A DNA stretch of 64,000 nucleotides from Sphingomonas zeae (lineage in GTDB: Bacteria > Pseudomonadota > Alphaproteobacteria > Sphingomonadales > Sphingomonadaceae): NCBI RefSeq assembly GCF_014197135.1, contig NZ_JACIFA010000001.1, positions 576,365 through 640,364 of the forward strand, given 5' to 3'. The notes below the pieces were generated by a model. It was not told the origin of the DNA. It saw only the letters and a list, made by a program, of their open reading frames with translations, and ran no database searches. Shown in pieces: positions 1 through 9,785 of the stretch. A program made the translations under genes and the position numbers. The stretch's first letter is position 1. The number at the start of each line of letters is the position of its first letter.

Positions 1-1
1 C

Positions 2-2995
2 GCATCATTGATAACGTTCGCCTGGGTGGGCGTGGCGTCGGCGCAGGTCGCATCGGGCGGGGCGGCTGACGGCGCGAATAGCGACGCTCCTGCAGTAACA
101 GGGGTCGCGGCGTCGACCGACAGGATCGATGCCAAGCAGGAAAAAGCGGATACCGGCGACGTGATCGTCACAGGCACGCGGATCGTGCGGCCGAACATGA
201 CCAGCAACGCGCCGATCACCACCATCGACTCGACCTACCTGAAGGAGCGGGGGTTGGCGCGCGTCGAGGACGCGCTGGCTCAACTGCCACAGGTCACGCC
301 GATGCTGGGCCTGCAGGGCCAGAGCTGGACCTCCGGTTCCGCGCCGGTGGGCTTGCGCAATCTCGGTGCGGGCCGCACGCTGACGCTGCTCAACGGGCAG
401 CGGATGGACAATGACGTCAACATCATCCCCGGCGCGTTGATCGAGCGGATCGACATCATGACCGGCGGCGCGTCGGCGGTGTATGGGTCTGACGCGATCG
501 CGGGCGTCGTCAACTTCATCGTGAAGCGCAAGTTCAATGGCATCGCTTTTGACGGTGAAGTCAGCGGCTTTAATCATAATAACGATAACCCGTTGCTGGC
601 CAGGATCGCACAGGATGCGGGTTATACTTATCCGCGCGGCACATATCTGGGCGGAGGCAATTATTTTGCATCCTTGGCGGCGGGCAGGAATCTGCTCGGC
701 GATCGTCTGAACATCAGCGCATTCGCAACCTATAAAAAGGCGGACCCGATCCAGTATCGCAATCTGGACACCGTCAATTGCCCGTTGCTGATGTTTGATC
801 AGAACAACGTCGACGCCGGCAATACGAAATGGACCTGCGGCGGTACGACCTATAATCCGTATAATTACTTCTTTGCTGCCGGGCAGGATCTGACCAATGC
901 CCGCGATGGATCGCGTAGCTTCCGACCCTATGACACGGCGGACGAGGTGCGTATTCAGCGCGTCGATGCGATGCAGCGCGGTAGTGAGACAGTCAACGCC
1001 GGCGGTTTTCTAACGGCGGAGCTGCCCGCCGGTATGCGGCTGAACGGCAGCTTCCTTTACAGCAAGATCGTCGAGCGCGGTTATAATTCGGTCGACGGCG
1101 GCCTGTGGACGCCCTCGGCGCCGGTCAATTGCGACAATCCGTTCCTGGGTCAGGCGCAAGCTCGGGTCATTTGCGGTGCGGCAGCGGGTACGACCGCGCT
1201 TAGCGATCCCATTTCGCTTTCCCTGTTCCGCCCCGGCATGTTCCAGAATTTCCGCAATACGACCGACGACTGGCGCGGCTCGCTGAACCTGTCGGGCATG
1301 ATCGTCGACAAGATCCGGTTCGAGTTGAGCTATCAGCAGACCCGCAACATTCAGAACGGTTCGGGCGACCATATGTGGCTGCCCGATCAAGCCGATCGCC
1401 TGGCGCGCGGGCTTCAGGTGCGCAACGTGAACGGCGTGCCGACCTGTCTGTCGAAGATCGACGGCACCGATCCCAACTGCCAGCCGGTCGACGCCTTTTC
1501 GTCGAATAACTCGATCAGCGACGCGGTCTATAATTGGGTGACGGGAACCGGCAGTCGTCGCCAGCAGAACGACCTGCAGGTCATCAACGCCATCGTGTCC
1601 GGCACGCTGGAGGATTATGGGATCAAGAGCCCGTTTGCCGAGAACGGCATCGGCTTTGCGATCACCGGCGAGTATCGCAAATATAGGAACCAGTCGCAGG
1701 GCTTTGGCGCCTGGTCGAACTTCACCACCTTTGACGGGCGCACCAGCGTGAAGGAACTGGGCGGCGAAATCGACATTCCGCTGATCGAGGACAAGCCGTT
1801 CTTCAAGGAACTCAGCGTCAATGGCGGCTATCGGATTTCCGATTATGACGTCTACCAGTCGCTGGTTCACAGTTGGAAGGCGGAGGCGAGTTGGTCTCCC
1901 TTTGACGGCATCCGTTTCCGGGGCAGCTATAATCGCGCAGTTCGCGTCGGTGTGCTGCAACGGCTTGAGGGTGAAAACCGGTATCCCAACACGCCGATGC
2001 TTGATCTTTGCGCACCACCCCGTGCGTCGAGCGATGGCAAGGGACGAACACGTTATTCGTTCGACCAGTGTTCGATCGGCATGACTCGCGCGCAATATGA
2101 TGCGCTGAGCAGCTATACCGGCTGCGATTCCCAGGGCTATTGCCCGACGACACTCGTCAATGGCGGCAATTCCGCACTCCAGCCCGAGCGGTCGCGCAGC
2201 AAGACGCTGGGCGTGGTGATGCAGCCGCGCTTTATCCCCGGTCTGACGGCTTCGGTCGACTGGTACGACATCAACATCCAGGGCGCGTTCGAATGGACCC
2301 GGATCAACATGGCATTCAGCCAATGCTATGACAACAAAGTGCAGTTCTTTTGCCAATTCTATCAGCGCGATCCGCAAAATGGTCGTCTGTTGGTGGCCGA
2401 TGCCCGCTATAATAATTCGGGATATAATGCGACGCGAGGAATCGACTTCAGCACGAATTACGCGCTTGACCCGAAGCGTCTGGGCATTGCGGACGACATC
2501 GGCACCTTTGGTCTGAACTTCAACGGTACGCTGACTACAAAATATGAGCGGCAATTCGCGCCGGGCAATACGCCATGGTCGTGCCTTGGCTATTTTGGAT
2601 TCGCGTGTGGCGATCCGCTACCGCGCTGGCGGCATGTCGCGGGCGTGAACTGGCAACTTCCCTGGATCAAGGGCGGCCTGGGCTTCACATGGCGCTATAT
2701 CGGCCCGACCAGCATTTCCAAGCTGTCGACCAACACCGTCCTGGCCGCTGCGCCGGGGCAGACCTATCCGCTGGCGAACCGTATTCCGGGCTATAGCTAT
2801 TTCGATTTCAATACGAACGTTACGCTCGTGAAGGGGATCGACGTGCGGTTCAATGTCCAGAATCTGTTCGACAAGGATCCGCCGCTGATCGGCAACGATA
2901 CGACCTATGGTATCGGCCAGTATTTCAACACCTTCCCCACCTATTACACGGTGCGGGGCCGTACCTTGCGGGTCGGTATTTCCGCCCGTTTCTGA
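2..2995 (+). CDS. TonB-dependent receptor, 5' end outside the window
   Basis: Outer-membrane TonB-dependent receptor that would import an unknown ligand with energy from TonB-ExbBD. The reading frame is open to the first base. Its first residues form the end of a signal peptide (ASLITFAWVGVASA, then QV), so the true start lies upstream. A plug domain follows: DVIVTGTRI, repeat-rich plug sequence up to about residue 170, with YGSDAIAGVVNFIVKR typical of plug ends. The rest is beta-barrel with many aromatic/Gly strands, ending RVGISARF with the C-terminal Phe expected of outer-membrane barrels. About 995 residues are visible, normal for the large oar-like/CirA-type receptors of sphingomonads. 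A perfect hairpin terminator follows the stop. The substrate cannot be inferred. Confidence 0.93.
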   Translation, partial: ASLITFAWVGVASAQVASGGAADGANSDAPAVTGVAASTDRIDAKQEKADTGDVIVTGTRIVRPNMTSNAPITTIDSTYLKERGLARVEDALAQLPQVTPMLGLQGQSWTSGSAPVGLRNLGAGRTLTLLNGQRMDNDVNIIPGALIERIDIMTGGASAVYGSDAIAGVVNFIVKRKFNGIAFDGEVSGFNHNNDNPLLARIAQDAGYTYPRGTYLGGGNYFASLAAGRNLLGDRLNISAFATYKKADPIQYRNLDTVNCPLLMFDQNNVDAGNTKWTCGGTTYNPYNYFFAAGQDLTNARDGSRSFRPYDTADEVRIQRVDAMQRGSETVNAGGFLTAELPAGMRLNGSFLYSKIVERGYNSVDGGLWTPSAPVNCDNPFLGQAQARVICGAAAGTTALSDPISLSLFRPGMFQNFRNTTDDWRGSLNLSGMIVDKIRFELSYQQTRNIQNGSGDHMWLPDQADRLARGLQVRNVNGVPTCLSKIDGTDPNCQPVDAFSSNNSISDAVYNWVTGTGSRRQQNDLQVINAIVSGTLEDYGIKSPFAENGIGFAITGEYRKYRNQSQGFGAWSNFTTFDGRTSVKELGGEIDIPLIEDKPFFKELSVNGGYRISDYDVYQSLVHSWKAEASWSPFDGIRFRGSYNRAVRVGVLQRLEGENRYPNTPMLDLCAPPRASSDGKGRTRYSFDQCSIGMTRAQYDALSSYTGCDSQGYCPTTLVNGGNSALQPERSRSKTLGVVMQPRFIPGLTASVDWYDINIQGAFEWTRINMAFSQCYDNKVQFFCQFYQRDPQNGRLLVADARYNNSGYNATRGIDFSTNYALDPKRLGIADDIGTFGLNFNGTLTTKYERQFAPGNTPWSCLGYFGFACGDPLPRWRHVAGVNWQLPWIKGGLGFTWRYIGPTSISKLSTNTVLAAAPGQTYPLANRIPGYSYFDFNTNVTLVKGIDVRFNVQNLFDKDPPLIGNDTTYGIGQYFNTFPTYYTVRGRTLRVGISARF

Positions 2996-3004
2996 ATGAC
3001 GGGA

Positions 3005-3034
3005 TGGCCCGGAACATCGGTTCCGGGCCATTTT
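3005..3034. terminator. Rho-independent terminator, bidirectional
   Basis: A perfect 11-bp stem (TGGCCCGGAAC / GTTCCGGGCCA) with a 4-base loop is followed by TTTT on the + strand. It lies between the stop of the TonB receptor (2995) and the stop of the convergent astD (3039), so it probably serves both. Confidence 0.85.
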
Positions 3035-3038
3035 CCTG

Positions 3039-4445
3039 TCAGCGCAGGCCGATCGGGATGGCGGCGGAGACCGTCTCCACCTCCGCGCTGGCGACCGGAT
3101 AGGCGCAATAGTCGGCGGCATAATAGGCGCTGGGACGGTGGTTGCCCGACCAGCCGATGCCGCCGAAGGGCGCGCTCGACGCCGCGCCGTTGGTCGGGCG
3201 GTTCCAGTTGACGATCCCTGCGCGGATGCCGGTCCAGAACTGGTCGTAACGTTCGTGCGAAGGGCTGATCAGCGAGGCCGACAGGCCGTAGCGGGTGGCA
3301 TTGGCCTGGTCGAGCGCATCGGCGAAATCCGGCGCGCGTGACACTTGCAGCACCGGCCCGAACAGCTCGTCATCGGGCCGCTCGGCGATGCTGGTCACGT
3401 CGAGAATGGCGGGGGTCAGCAAGGGCAGGCCCGGCCGCACCCGCTCCAGCGGACGGATGACATGCGCGCCCTTCGCGATCAGCGCGCCCACACCCGAAAG
3501 CAGATGGTCCGCCGCTGCATTGTCGATCACCGGCCCCATGAACGGCGCAGGGTCGTCACGCGGCGCGCCGACGATCAACCGGTCGATGAGGCGGGTCAGC
3601 GCCGCCATCAGCGGGTCGAACAGCCGATCCTGGACGATCAGCCGCCGCCCGGCGGTGCAGCGTTGCCCGGCGGTGGTATAGGCCGACTGGACGATCAGCG
3701 CGGCGGCGGCGTCCAGATCGGGATCGTCCCAGACAATCAGCGGGTTGTTCCCGCCCATCTCCAACGCCAGGATCTTTTCGGGCCGCTCGGCGAACTGCCG
3801 GTTGAGCGCGAGGCCGGTGCGGGCGGAGCCCGTGAAAAGCAGCCCGTCGATATCGTCATGTCCCGCCAGTGCGCGCCCCTGATCCGGTCCGCCGATCAGC
3901 AGCCGGACGACGCCCTCGGGCACGCCCGCCGCGCGATAGCATTCGACCAGGAACGCGCCCGTCGCCGGGGTCTTTTCAGACGGTTTGAACACTACGGCAT
4001 TTCCGGCGAGCAGGGCGGGAACGATGTGCCCGTTGGGCAGATGCGCGGGAAAGTTATACGGCCCGAGCACCGCCAGCACGCCGTGCGGCCGGTGACGCAA
4101 CGCCATGCGCCCGCCGCCCGGCTGGTCGGTGAAGCGTGTCCCGGCGCGTTCGGCCTGCGCGGTGATCGAGATGGCGACCTTGGCGATGACGGTGTCGACC
4201 TCGGTCTTCGCTTCCCAGAGCGGCTTGCCCGTCTCGCGTGCGATCAGGTCGGCAAAGGCCTCCGCGCGGCCTCGCACGACCTCCGCGAAGCGATGCAGCA
4301 CTTCCACGCGCCCGGCCAGCGGTGTCATCGCCCAATCCCGCCAGCCGGCCCGCGCGGTGGCGATCTCGCGGGACGCGTCGCCGATGGGAAGCTCGGCGAT
4401 CAGCGCGCCGGTGGCGGGTTCGTAGGTCGATAGAAAAGAAGGCAT
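3039..4445 (-). CDS. astD: N-succinylglutamate 5-semialdehyde dehydrogenase
   Basis: NAD-dependent aldehyde dehydrogenase of the arginine succinyltransferase pathway, oxidising succinylglutamate semialdehyde to succinylglutamate in the cytoplasm. With the ATG at 4445 the protein has 468 residues, the family length. The frame continues upstream, but only through translated palindromic repeat, so the longer start is rejected. Visible are PYNFP (Asn131), the LEMGGNNP box with Glu229, and GQRCTAGRR with the catalytic Cys263. Substrate assignment rests on overall AstD-like character (N-terminal PATG, C-terminal NWNRPTNGAASSAPFGG). No astA, astB or astE is in the window. It lies downstream of selO on the same strand, separated by a repeat. 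Confidence 0.88.
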   Translation of the reverse strand: MPSFLSTYEPATGALIAELPIGDASREIATARAGWRDWAMTPLAGRVEVLHRFAEVVRGRAEAFADLIARETGKPLWEAKTEVDTVIAKVAISITAQAERAGTRFTDQPGGGRMALRHRPHGVLAVLGPYNFPAHLPNGHIVPALLAGNAVVFKPSEKTPATGAFLVECYRAAGVPEGVVRLLIGGPDQGRALAGHDDIDGLLFTGSARTGLALNRQFAERPEKILALEMGGNNPLIVWDDPDLDAAAALIVQSAYTTAGQRCTAGRRLIVQDRLFDPLMAALTRLIDRLIVGAPRDDPAPFMGPVIDNAAADHLLSGVGALIAKGAHVIRPLERVRPGLPLLTPAILDVTSIAERPDDELFGPVLQVSRAPDFADALDQANATRYGLSASLISPSHERYDQFWTGIRAGIVNWNRPTNGAASSAPFGGIGWSGNHRPSAYYAADYCAYPVASAEVETVSAAIPIGLR

Positions 4446-4463
4446 GGCATGGATCCAGGCAAG

Positions 4464-4566
4464 CCCCTCTCCTTCAGGGGAGGGGTTGGGGTGGGGCCTC
4501 TCCACCGATGCCGGGTCTGGGGCGGGCGCCCCACCCCCGACCCCGCCCCTGAAGGGGAGGGGAGAG
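4464..4566. repeat. Palindromic intergenic repeat, family 1, copy 1
   Basis: Two arms, CCCCTCTCCTTCAGGGGAGG... and ...CCCTGAAGGGGAGGGGAGAG, flank an inner pair of GGTTGGGGTGGGG / CCCCACCCCCGACC. Both arms contain their own small palindrome. A second copy with the same architecture lies at 14115-14214. It sits between selO and astD and could form a long hairpin in their transcript. Confidence 0.85.
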
Positions 4567-4587
4567 TCAGGCCCTCTTCCCTGGGTT

Positions 4588-5964
4588 CTAGGCTGCCGCA
4601 ACCGGGTCGGCAAGCGCCCGGCCCATGGCGCGCACCCGCGCGACCTTGTCATGCAGCAGGGTCCAGTCGTCATGCTCGGCGATGGGGGTCCAGATCGCCT
4701 CGACCTCGTCGATCAGCATCGACTCCGGCTTGCCCTGCCAATAGGCATGGTCGCGCGCGCGGCGTGGCGCATAGGGCTCGATCAGGTCGCGCACCGCGTT
4801 CCAGCTCTCGTCATAATGAGCCGGCACCTGTCCGCCGAACACATCGAAATAGACCTGCTCGAGCGGTGCCTGACTCTCCCGCAGCGCCCGCTCGAAGGTC
4901 TGGACCAATGCCCGGTCCTCGGTTCCGCCGCGCGGGGTGACGCCCAGTCGCCACAGGATCGCGCTCACGATCTCGTCCTGATAGGTCGCGGCGAAGCCAT
5001 CCAGCGCGGCGATCAGCGGATCGCTCTCGGCGATCAGTCGCAGGCTGGAGGCGAGCTGCATCACGTCCCACTGTATGGCTTCGGGCTGGCGGCCCAGCGC
5101 GTACAGGCCCATCTGGTCGAAATAGGCCGCCGTGAATCCCGGATCCCAGCCGGGCGCGAACCGCCAGGGGCCATAGTCGAAGCTCTCGCCCGTCACGTTG
5201 ATATTGTCGGAATTGAGAACGCCGTGGACGAAGCCGGCGGCCATGTAGCGCGCCGCCAGCGTCGCGGTCCGCTGCGCCACTAGGGTCAACAGACGGACGG
5301 GATCGTCCGATTCCTCGCCATAGAAATGCCGTAAGGCATAGGCGACCAGCCGCTTCATCGCAGCTTCGTCCCGCTCGAAGGCCAGCCGCTGGAAACTGCC
5401 GATGCGGATATGGCCATGGCTCATTCGCACCATCACGGCCGAGCGGGTGGGGGAGGGCTCGTCGCCCCGGTGCAGCGCTTCCCCCGTTTCGATGATCGAC
5501 AGCGTCCGCGACGTGGGGACGTTCAACGCCTCCAGCATCTCGGTCGCCAGGATTTCGCGCACACCGCCTTTCAGGGTCAGGCGACCATCGCCGAAACGAC
5601 TATACGGCGTCTGCCCCGAGCCCTTGGTGCCCAGTTCGAGCAGCCGGCCATCGGTCGCCGTCATCTGTGCAAAGGTGAAGCCGCGCCCGTCGCCCAGGTC
5701 GCTATTATACTGGCGGAACTGATGCCCGTGATAGCGCAGCGCCAGCGGTCCCGGCAGCGTGTCGGGCAAGGGTGCGAACCGGCCGAGATGGGCGACCCAT
5801 TCGTCATCGGTCAGGGTCTCCAGCCCGATCTCGGCCGCCGCGCGGTCGTTGCGGAAGCGAATGATCGTCTGCGGGAAATCGGCGGGCACGACCGGATCGG
5901 CGAGGAAGTCGGCGATCTCGGTGAGGGCGCAGGCGGGGCGATAGGCTTGCGGGGATAGGGGCAT
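4588..5964 (-). CDS. selO: SelO-type protein adenylyltransferase (YdiU/UPF0061)
   Basis: Pseudokinase-fold enzyme that transfers AMP from ATP to Ser/Thr/Tyr of target proteins; implicated in redox stress in the family. The start is placed at the ATG at 5964 (MPLSPQAYRP), giving 458 residues. An upstream ATG at 6003 would overlap the start of the divergent hydrolase. Family blocks seen are RYHGHQF...DLGDGRG (about 78-95), KGSGQTPYSR with the nucleotide-binding Lys114, VREILATEML, HGVLNSDN (Asn251, Asp253) and FDYGPWRF (Asp263), which match the inverted active-site residues of SelO. No C-terminal Cys or Sec is visible. Confidence 0.93.
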   Translation of the reverse strand: MPLSPQAYRPACALTEIADFLADPVVPADFPQTIIRFRNDRAAAEIGLETLTDDEWVAHLGRFAPLPDTLPGPLALRYHGHQFRQYNSDLGDGRGFTFAQMTATDGRLLELGTKGSGQTPYSRFGDGRLTLKGGVREILATEMLEALNVPTSRTLSIIETGEALHRGDEPSPTRSAVMVRMSHGHIRIGSFQRLAFERDEAAMKRLVAYALRHFYGEESDDPVRLLTLVAQRTATLAARYMAAGFVHGVLNSDNINVTGESFDYGPWRFAPGWDPGFTAAYFDQMGLYALGRQPEAIQWDVMQLASSLRLIAESDPLIAALDGFAATYQDEIVSAILWRLGVTPRGGTEDRALVQTFERALRESQAPLEQVYFDVFGGQVPAHYDESWNAVRDLIEPYAPRRARDHAYWQGKPESMLIDEVEAIWTPIAEHDDWTLLHDKVARVRAMGRALADPVAAA

Positions 5965-6001
5965 ACCGCGATATGGAGACGGTACCGGAGGACCTTCAAG
6001 C

Positions 6002-6862
6002 ATGACGCCTCATGAGAATCGATATTGGTGGTCGAAGGACGGCCTGCGGCTCCATGCGCGCGACTATCCCGGCTCGGACGCGCTGCCTCCCGTCATTTGC
6101 CTGCCCGGCCTGACCCGCAACGCCCGCGATTTCGAGGGGCTGGCCGAGGCGCTGGCGGGACGCGCGCGCGTCATCGCGGTCAGTTTTCGGGGGCGGGGCG
6201 AGAGCGCCTATGCCAAGGACCCGATGACCTATGTGCCGCTGACCTATGTCCAGGATGTCGAGGCGATGCTCGACGAATTCGGCATCGGCCGGTTCGTGGC
6301 GGTCGGCACCTCGCTGGGCGGGATCGTGACGATGGCGCTGGCCGCGACCGCGCGCGGGCGGCTGTCGGGCGCGGTGTTCAATGACATCGGGCCGGAGATA
6401 GAGGCGGCGGGGCTGGCCCGGATCCGCGGCTATGTCGGCAAGGGGCAGAGCTTTCCCACCTGGCTGCACGCCGCGCGCTGTCTCCAGGAGAGTAACGAGG
6501 ACGTCTATCCCGATTGGGGCATAGAGGACTGGCTGGCCATGGCCAAGCGCACCCATCGGTTAACCAGCGCGGGGCGGATCGTGCTGGACTATGATCTCAA
6601 GATCGCCGAGCCGTTCCGCGTGCCCAATACCGAGGGCGGGCCGGACATGTGGGCGGCGCTCGACGCGCTGAACGGCGTTCCGACGCTGGTGGTGCGCGGC
6701 GAGCGGTCGGATATCCTGAGCGCGACCGTCGCCGATCGGATGGTCGAACGCCTGTCCCCGTCCGAACTGGTCACGGTGCCGGGTGTCGGCCACACGCCGC
6801 TCCTCACCGAGCCGGAAGCGCTGGCCGGGATCGGGCGTTTGCTGGATAGGGTGGCGGGATAG
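6002..6862 (+). CDS. alpha/beta hydrolase
   Basis: Cytoplasmic hydrolase of the alpha/beta fold, 286 residues, no signal peptide. The oxyanion-side motif ICLPGLTRN is at about 32-40. The nucleophile elbow GTSLGG has Ser104, an Asp lies in the VVRGERSDILS region (about 238) and the catalytic His is in GVGHTPLL (about 263). The order Ser-Asp-His is that of esterases, haloperoxidase-like and C-C hydrolases. The substrate is not predictable from sequence. It is transcribed divergently from selO with only 37 bp between starts. Confidence 0.85.
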   Translation: MTPHENRYWWSKDGLRLHARDYPGSDALPPVICLPGLTRNARDFEGLAEALAGRARVIAVSFRGRGESAYAKDPMTYVPLTYVQDVEAMLDEFGIGRFVAVGTSLGGIVTMALAATARGRLSGAVFNDIGPEIEAAGLARIRGYVGKGQSFPTWLHAARCLQESNEDVYPDWGIEDWLAMAKRTHRLTSAGRIVLDYDLKIAEPFRVPNTEGGPDMWAALDALNGVPTLVVRGERSDILSATVADRMVERLSPSELVTVPGVGHTPLLTEPEALAGIGRLLDRVAG

Positions 6863-6921
6863 AATCCATTTGCGGCCGAGCCGGACCCCGTTGGTTTGTG
6901 CATTACAAAAAGCACAGCAAC

Positions 6922-7014
6922 CATCCCGGCGAAGGCCGGGATCCAGTCGGGGAGGCGTTGGTAAGTCATACCCACGACCACGCCACTGGACCCCGGCCTT
7001 CGCCGGGGTGGGAT
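6922..7014. repeat. Palindromic intergenic repeat, family 3
   Basis: Outer arms CATCCCGGCGAAGGCCGGGATCC and GGACCCCGGCCTTCGCCGGGGTGGGATG are imperfect inverted copies of each other, and each is itself a palindrome around GCGAAGGC / GCCTTCGC. It fills most of the gap between the hydrolase and the glycosyltransferase. The rest of the gap shows no gene. Confidence 0.8.
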
Positions 7015-7124
7015 GTTGGAGGCGAGCGCTGACTTTGCAACGATCGCCTGCGAGTCAGGAAAAGGCGAATATGGGGTGGTGCTAGCGGTTTTCATCGCGC
7101 CCGCCGCCCGCTAATCCGGCGGCC

Positions 7125-8261
7125 ATGGCCCGTCCGCTGAACATCCTGCACCTCCATTCCTCCTTCTCGCTGGGCGGCAAGGAGGCGCGCGCGGTCGCGT
7201 TGATGAATGCCTTTGGCGATGCCGCGAAGCACACGATCGTCTCCGCCATGCCCGACGAACTGGGGGCACGCGATGCCATCGCCAAGGGCATCCGGTACGA
7301 GATCGCGCAGGACGCTCCGCCGCTGACCGGCAAGCCCTCCGTCAAGCGATACGAGGCGATCGCGGCCTATATGCGCCGCTTCGATCTGGTGCTGACCTAT
7401 AATTGGGGCGCGATCGACGGGGTGATGGCGCGCCGCGTCTATGCCAAGGGCGCGCCGCCGCTGGTTCATCATGAGGATGGCTTCAACGCCGACGAGGCGC
7501 GGGGCCTCAAGATCGAACGCAACATCTATCGCCGCATCGCCCTGTCGGCGGCGGATGCGCTCGCGGTGCCCAGCCATATCCTGGAGGCGATCGCGCTCCA
7601 GATCTGGAAACAGCCCGCCGCGCGGGTCCACCGCATTCCCAACGGCATCGACACGAAGCTCTACACCCGCGATCCCGATCCCAAGGGTATTCCCGGCTTC
7701 GTCCGCCAGCCCAAGGAGATTGTGGTCGGCGCGCTGGCGGGCCTGCGCGTGGTCAAGAACCTGCCCATGCTGGTCCGTGCGATGGGCGGCATTCCCAATC
7801 GTTTCCGGCTGGTGATCGTGGGTGAGGGGCCGGAGCGCGCAAATATCCAGCAGGCCGCGGCCGCCATGGGCATCGCCGACCGGCTGGTCATGCCGGGCTT
7901 CCTGGAGCGGCCCTATAACTATATCCGCCATTTCGACATTGTCGCGCTGTCGTCGCTGTCCGAACAGGCGCCGATCTCGGTGCTGGAGGGGATGGCGGCC
8001 GGGCTGCCCATCGCCTCGCTGCCGGTGGGTGACGTGTCGATGATGGTGTCCGAGCCCAATCGCCAGTTCATTGCCGACGCCCCTAATGAGGTGCGTCTGC
8101 GCGATGTGATCCAGGCGTTGATCGCGCATCCCGAATTGCGGGCCGAAGCGGGGGCGGCCAATCAGGCGCGGGTGCGCGCCGAATTCGACCAGGCGCAGAT
8201 GGTCGCGCGCTACAAGGCTTTGTACGAACAGGTCCTGGGGCGACCCGGCGCGCTGGGGTGA
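7125..8261 (+). CDS. GT4-family glycosyltransferase
   Basis: GT-B fold retaining glycosyltransferase, 378 residues. The N-terminal half begins ILHLHSSFSLGGKEARAVALM, the acceptor-domain loop with the glycine pair typical of GT4. The C-terminal half has the Rossmann segment VVGALAGLRVVKNLPMLVRAM, VIVGEGPER, and the EX7E motif in SLSEQAPISVLEGMAAGLPI, which binds the nucleotide sugar. No membrane segment is visible, so it acts at the inner face of the inner membrane. It has no glycan cluster around it. A role in glycosphingolipid or polysaccharide assembly is possible, but nothing local proves it. Confidence 0.88.
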   Translation: MARPLNILHLHSSFSLGGKEARAVALMNAFGDAAKHTIVSAMPDELGARDAIAKGIRYEIAQDAPPLTGKPSVKRYEAIAAYMRRFDLVLTYNWGAIDGVMARRVYAKGAPPLVHHEDGFNADEARGLKIERNIYRRIALSAADALAVPSHILEAIALQIWKQPAARVHRIPNGIDTKLYTRDPDPKGIPGFVRQPKEIVVGALAGLRVVKNLPMLVRAMGGIPNRFRLVIVGEGPERANIQQAAAAMGIADRLVMPGFLERPYNYIRHFDIVALSSLSEQAPISVLEGMAAGLPIASLPVGDVSMMVSEPNRQFIADAPNEVRLRDVIQALIAHPELRAEAGAANQARVRAEFDQAQMVARYKALYEQVLGRPGALG

Positions 8262-8378
8262 GACAGGAAGGGCTGAATCCGGCGATACAATGAGGCACCG
8301 GACCGTGCCGTTAATTCCCCCTCGCTAAGCGATTCTAACACGCTATATGAAACCCTTTCGGACCAGTAAGGTGAAGAC

Positions 8379-9782
8379 GTGTTCAAAGGCTTGAGCCCCA
8401 TCCTGTACAACGGCCGCGAGGTTTGGCCGCTGATCGAAGGCGGGAAGGGCGTTGCTGCGACCAATCACGCTTCTGCTGGCGCCTGGGCGGCGGCGGGCGG
8501 CGTCGGCACCGTGTCGGCGGTGAACGCCGACAGCTATGATGCCGAGGGCAAGATCATTCCCCAGATCTACCGCGCGCTGACCCGGCGCGAGCGGCATGAG
8601 GAACTGATCGAATATGCCATCGAAGGCGCGGTCCAGCAGGTGAAGCGTGCCTGGGACATTGCCGGTGGCAAGGGCGCGATCAATATCAACGTGCTGTGGG
8701 AAATGGGCGGCGCGCAGCGGGTGTTGGAAGGCGTACTGGCACGCACCAAGGGGCTGGTTGCGGGCGTCACCTGTGGCGCGGGCATGCCCTATAAGCTGTC
8801 CGAGATCGCGGCGCATCATCAGGTCAGCTATCTGCCGATCGTGTCCTCGGGCCGCGCCTTCCGCGCGTTGTGGAAGCGCGCCTATTCCAAGGCGTCGGAA
8901 TGGCTGGCGGCGGTGGTCTATGAAGACCCCTGGCTGGCCGGCGGCCATAACGGCCTGTCCAACGCCGAAGACCCGTTGCAGCCGCAGGACCCTTACCCCC
9001 GCGTGAAGGCGCTACGCGACACGATGCGCGAGGGCGGCATTTCGGACGACGTGCCGATCGTGATGGCGGGCGGCGTCTGGTATTTGCGCGACTGGACCAA
9101 CTGGATCGACAATCCCGAACTGGGCAAGATCGCCTTCCAGTTCGGCACGCGGCCCCTGCTGACGCAGGAAAGCCCCATCCCCGAGGAGTGGAAGCAGCGG
9201 CTGATGACGATCGAGGAGGGCGATGTCCTGCTCCATCGCTTCTCGCCGACCGGTTTCTATTCCAGCGCGGTACGCAATCCCTTCCTGCGCAGCCTGGAGG
9301 CGCGTTCGGAGCGCCAGATCGCCTTCTCCACCCAGGAAGCGGGCGATCATGTCTTCCAGCTCGACGTGGGCGTGAAGGGCAAGAATTTCTGGGTGACGAA
9401 GGGCGACCTGCTGCGCGCACGCGAATGGTTCGGTGCCGGCTTCACCATGGCGCTGAAGACGCCGGACAACACGCTGGTCTTCGTGTCGCCTGAGGAAGCC
9501 AAGGAAATCCGCAAGGATCAGGCCGACTGCATGGGCTGCCTGTCGCAGTGCCTGTTCTCGAGCTGGGCGGACAGCGAGACCAACTCGACCGGCCGTCTGG
9601 CCGACCCGCGCAGCTTCTGCATCCAGAAGACGCTGCAGGACATCGCTCATGGCGGCGATGTCGAGCAGAACCTGATGTTCGCGGGCCACGCGGCCTATAA
9701 CTTCAAGCGCGATCCCTTCTATTCGAACGGGTTCGTGCCGACGGTGAAGCAGCTGGTCGACCGTATCCTGACCGGGGACTAA
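8379..9782 (+). CDS. NAD(P)H-dependent flavin oxidoreductase (nitronate monooxygenase-like)
   Basis: FMN-binding TIM-barrel protein of the YrpB / 2-nitropropane dioxygenase-like group, 467 residues, starting at a GTG (MFKGLSPILYNGREVWPLIEGGKGV). Visible barrel elements include GGVGTVSAVNA, VTCGAGMP, LPIVSSGRAF, GGHNGLS and PIVMAGGVW. The protein is longer than nitronate monooxygenases (about 320-380). Its C-terminal third carries Cys384, Cys387 and Cys391 (CMGCLSQC), a spacing that could bind a metal. The downstream gene starts 3 bp after the stop, so the two are co-transcribed. The reaction is not known. Confidence 0.85.
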   Translation: MFKGLSPILYNGREVWPLIEGGKGVAATNHASAGAWAAAGGVGTVSAVNADSYDAEGKIIPQIYRALTRRERHEELIEYAIEGAVQQVKRAWDIAGGKGAININVLWEMGGAQRVLEGVLARTKGLVAGVTCGAGMPYKLSEIAAHHQVSYLPIVSSGRAFRALWKRAYSKASEWLAAVVYEDPWLAGGHNGLSNAEDPLQPQDPYPRVKALRDTMREGGISDDVPIVMAGGVWYLRDWTNWIDNPELGKIAFQFGTRPLLTQESPIPEEWKQRLMTIEEGDVLLHRFSPTGFYSSAVRNPFLRSLEARSERQIAFSTQEAGDHVFQLDVGVKGKNFWVTKGDLLRAREWFGAGFTMALKTPDNTLVFVSPEEAKEIRKDQADCMGCLSQCLFSSWADSETNSTGRLADPRSFCIQKTLQDIAHGGDVEQNLMFAGHAAYNFKRDPFYSNGFVPTVKQLVDRILTGD

Positions 9783-9785
9783 GCT

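Noticed and set aside
4446..4673. N-terminal extension of AstD
   Set aside because: The extra residues are translation of the family 1 palindromic repeat and of the end of selO, and the shorter protein has the family length.
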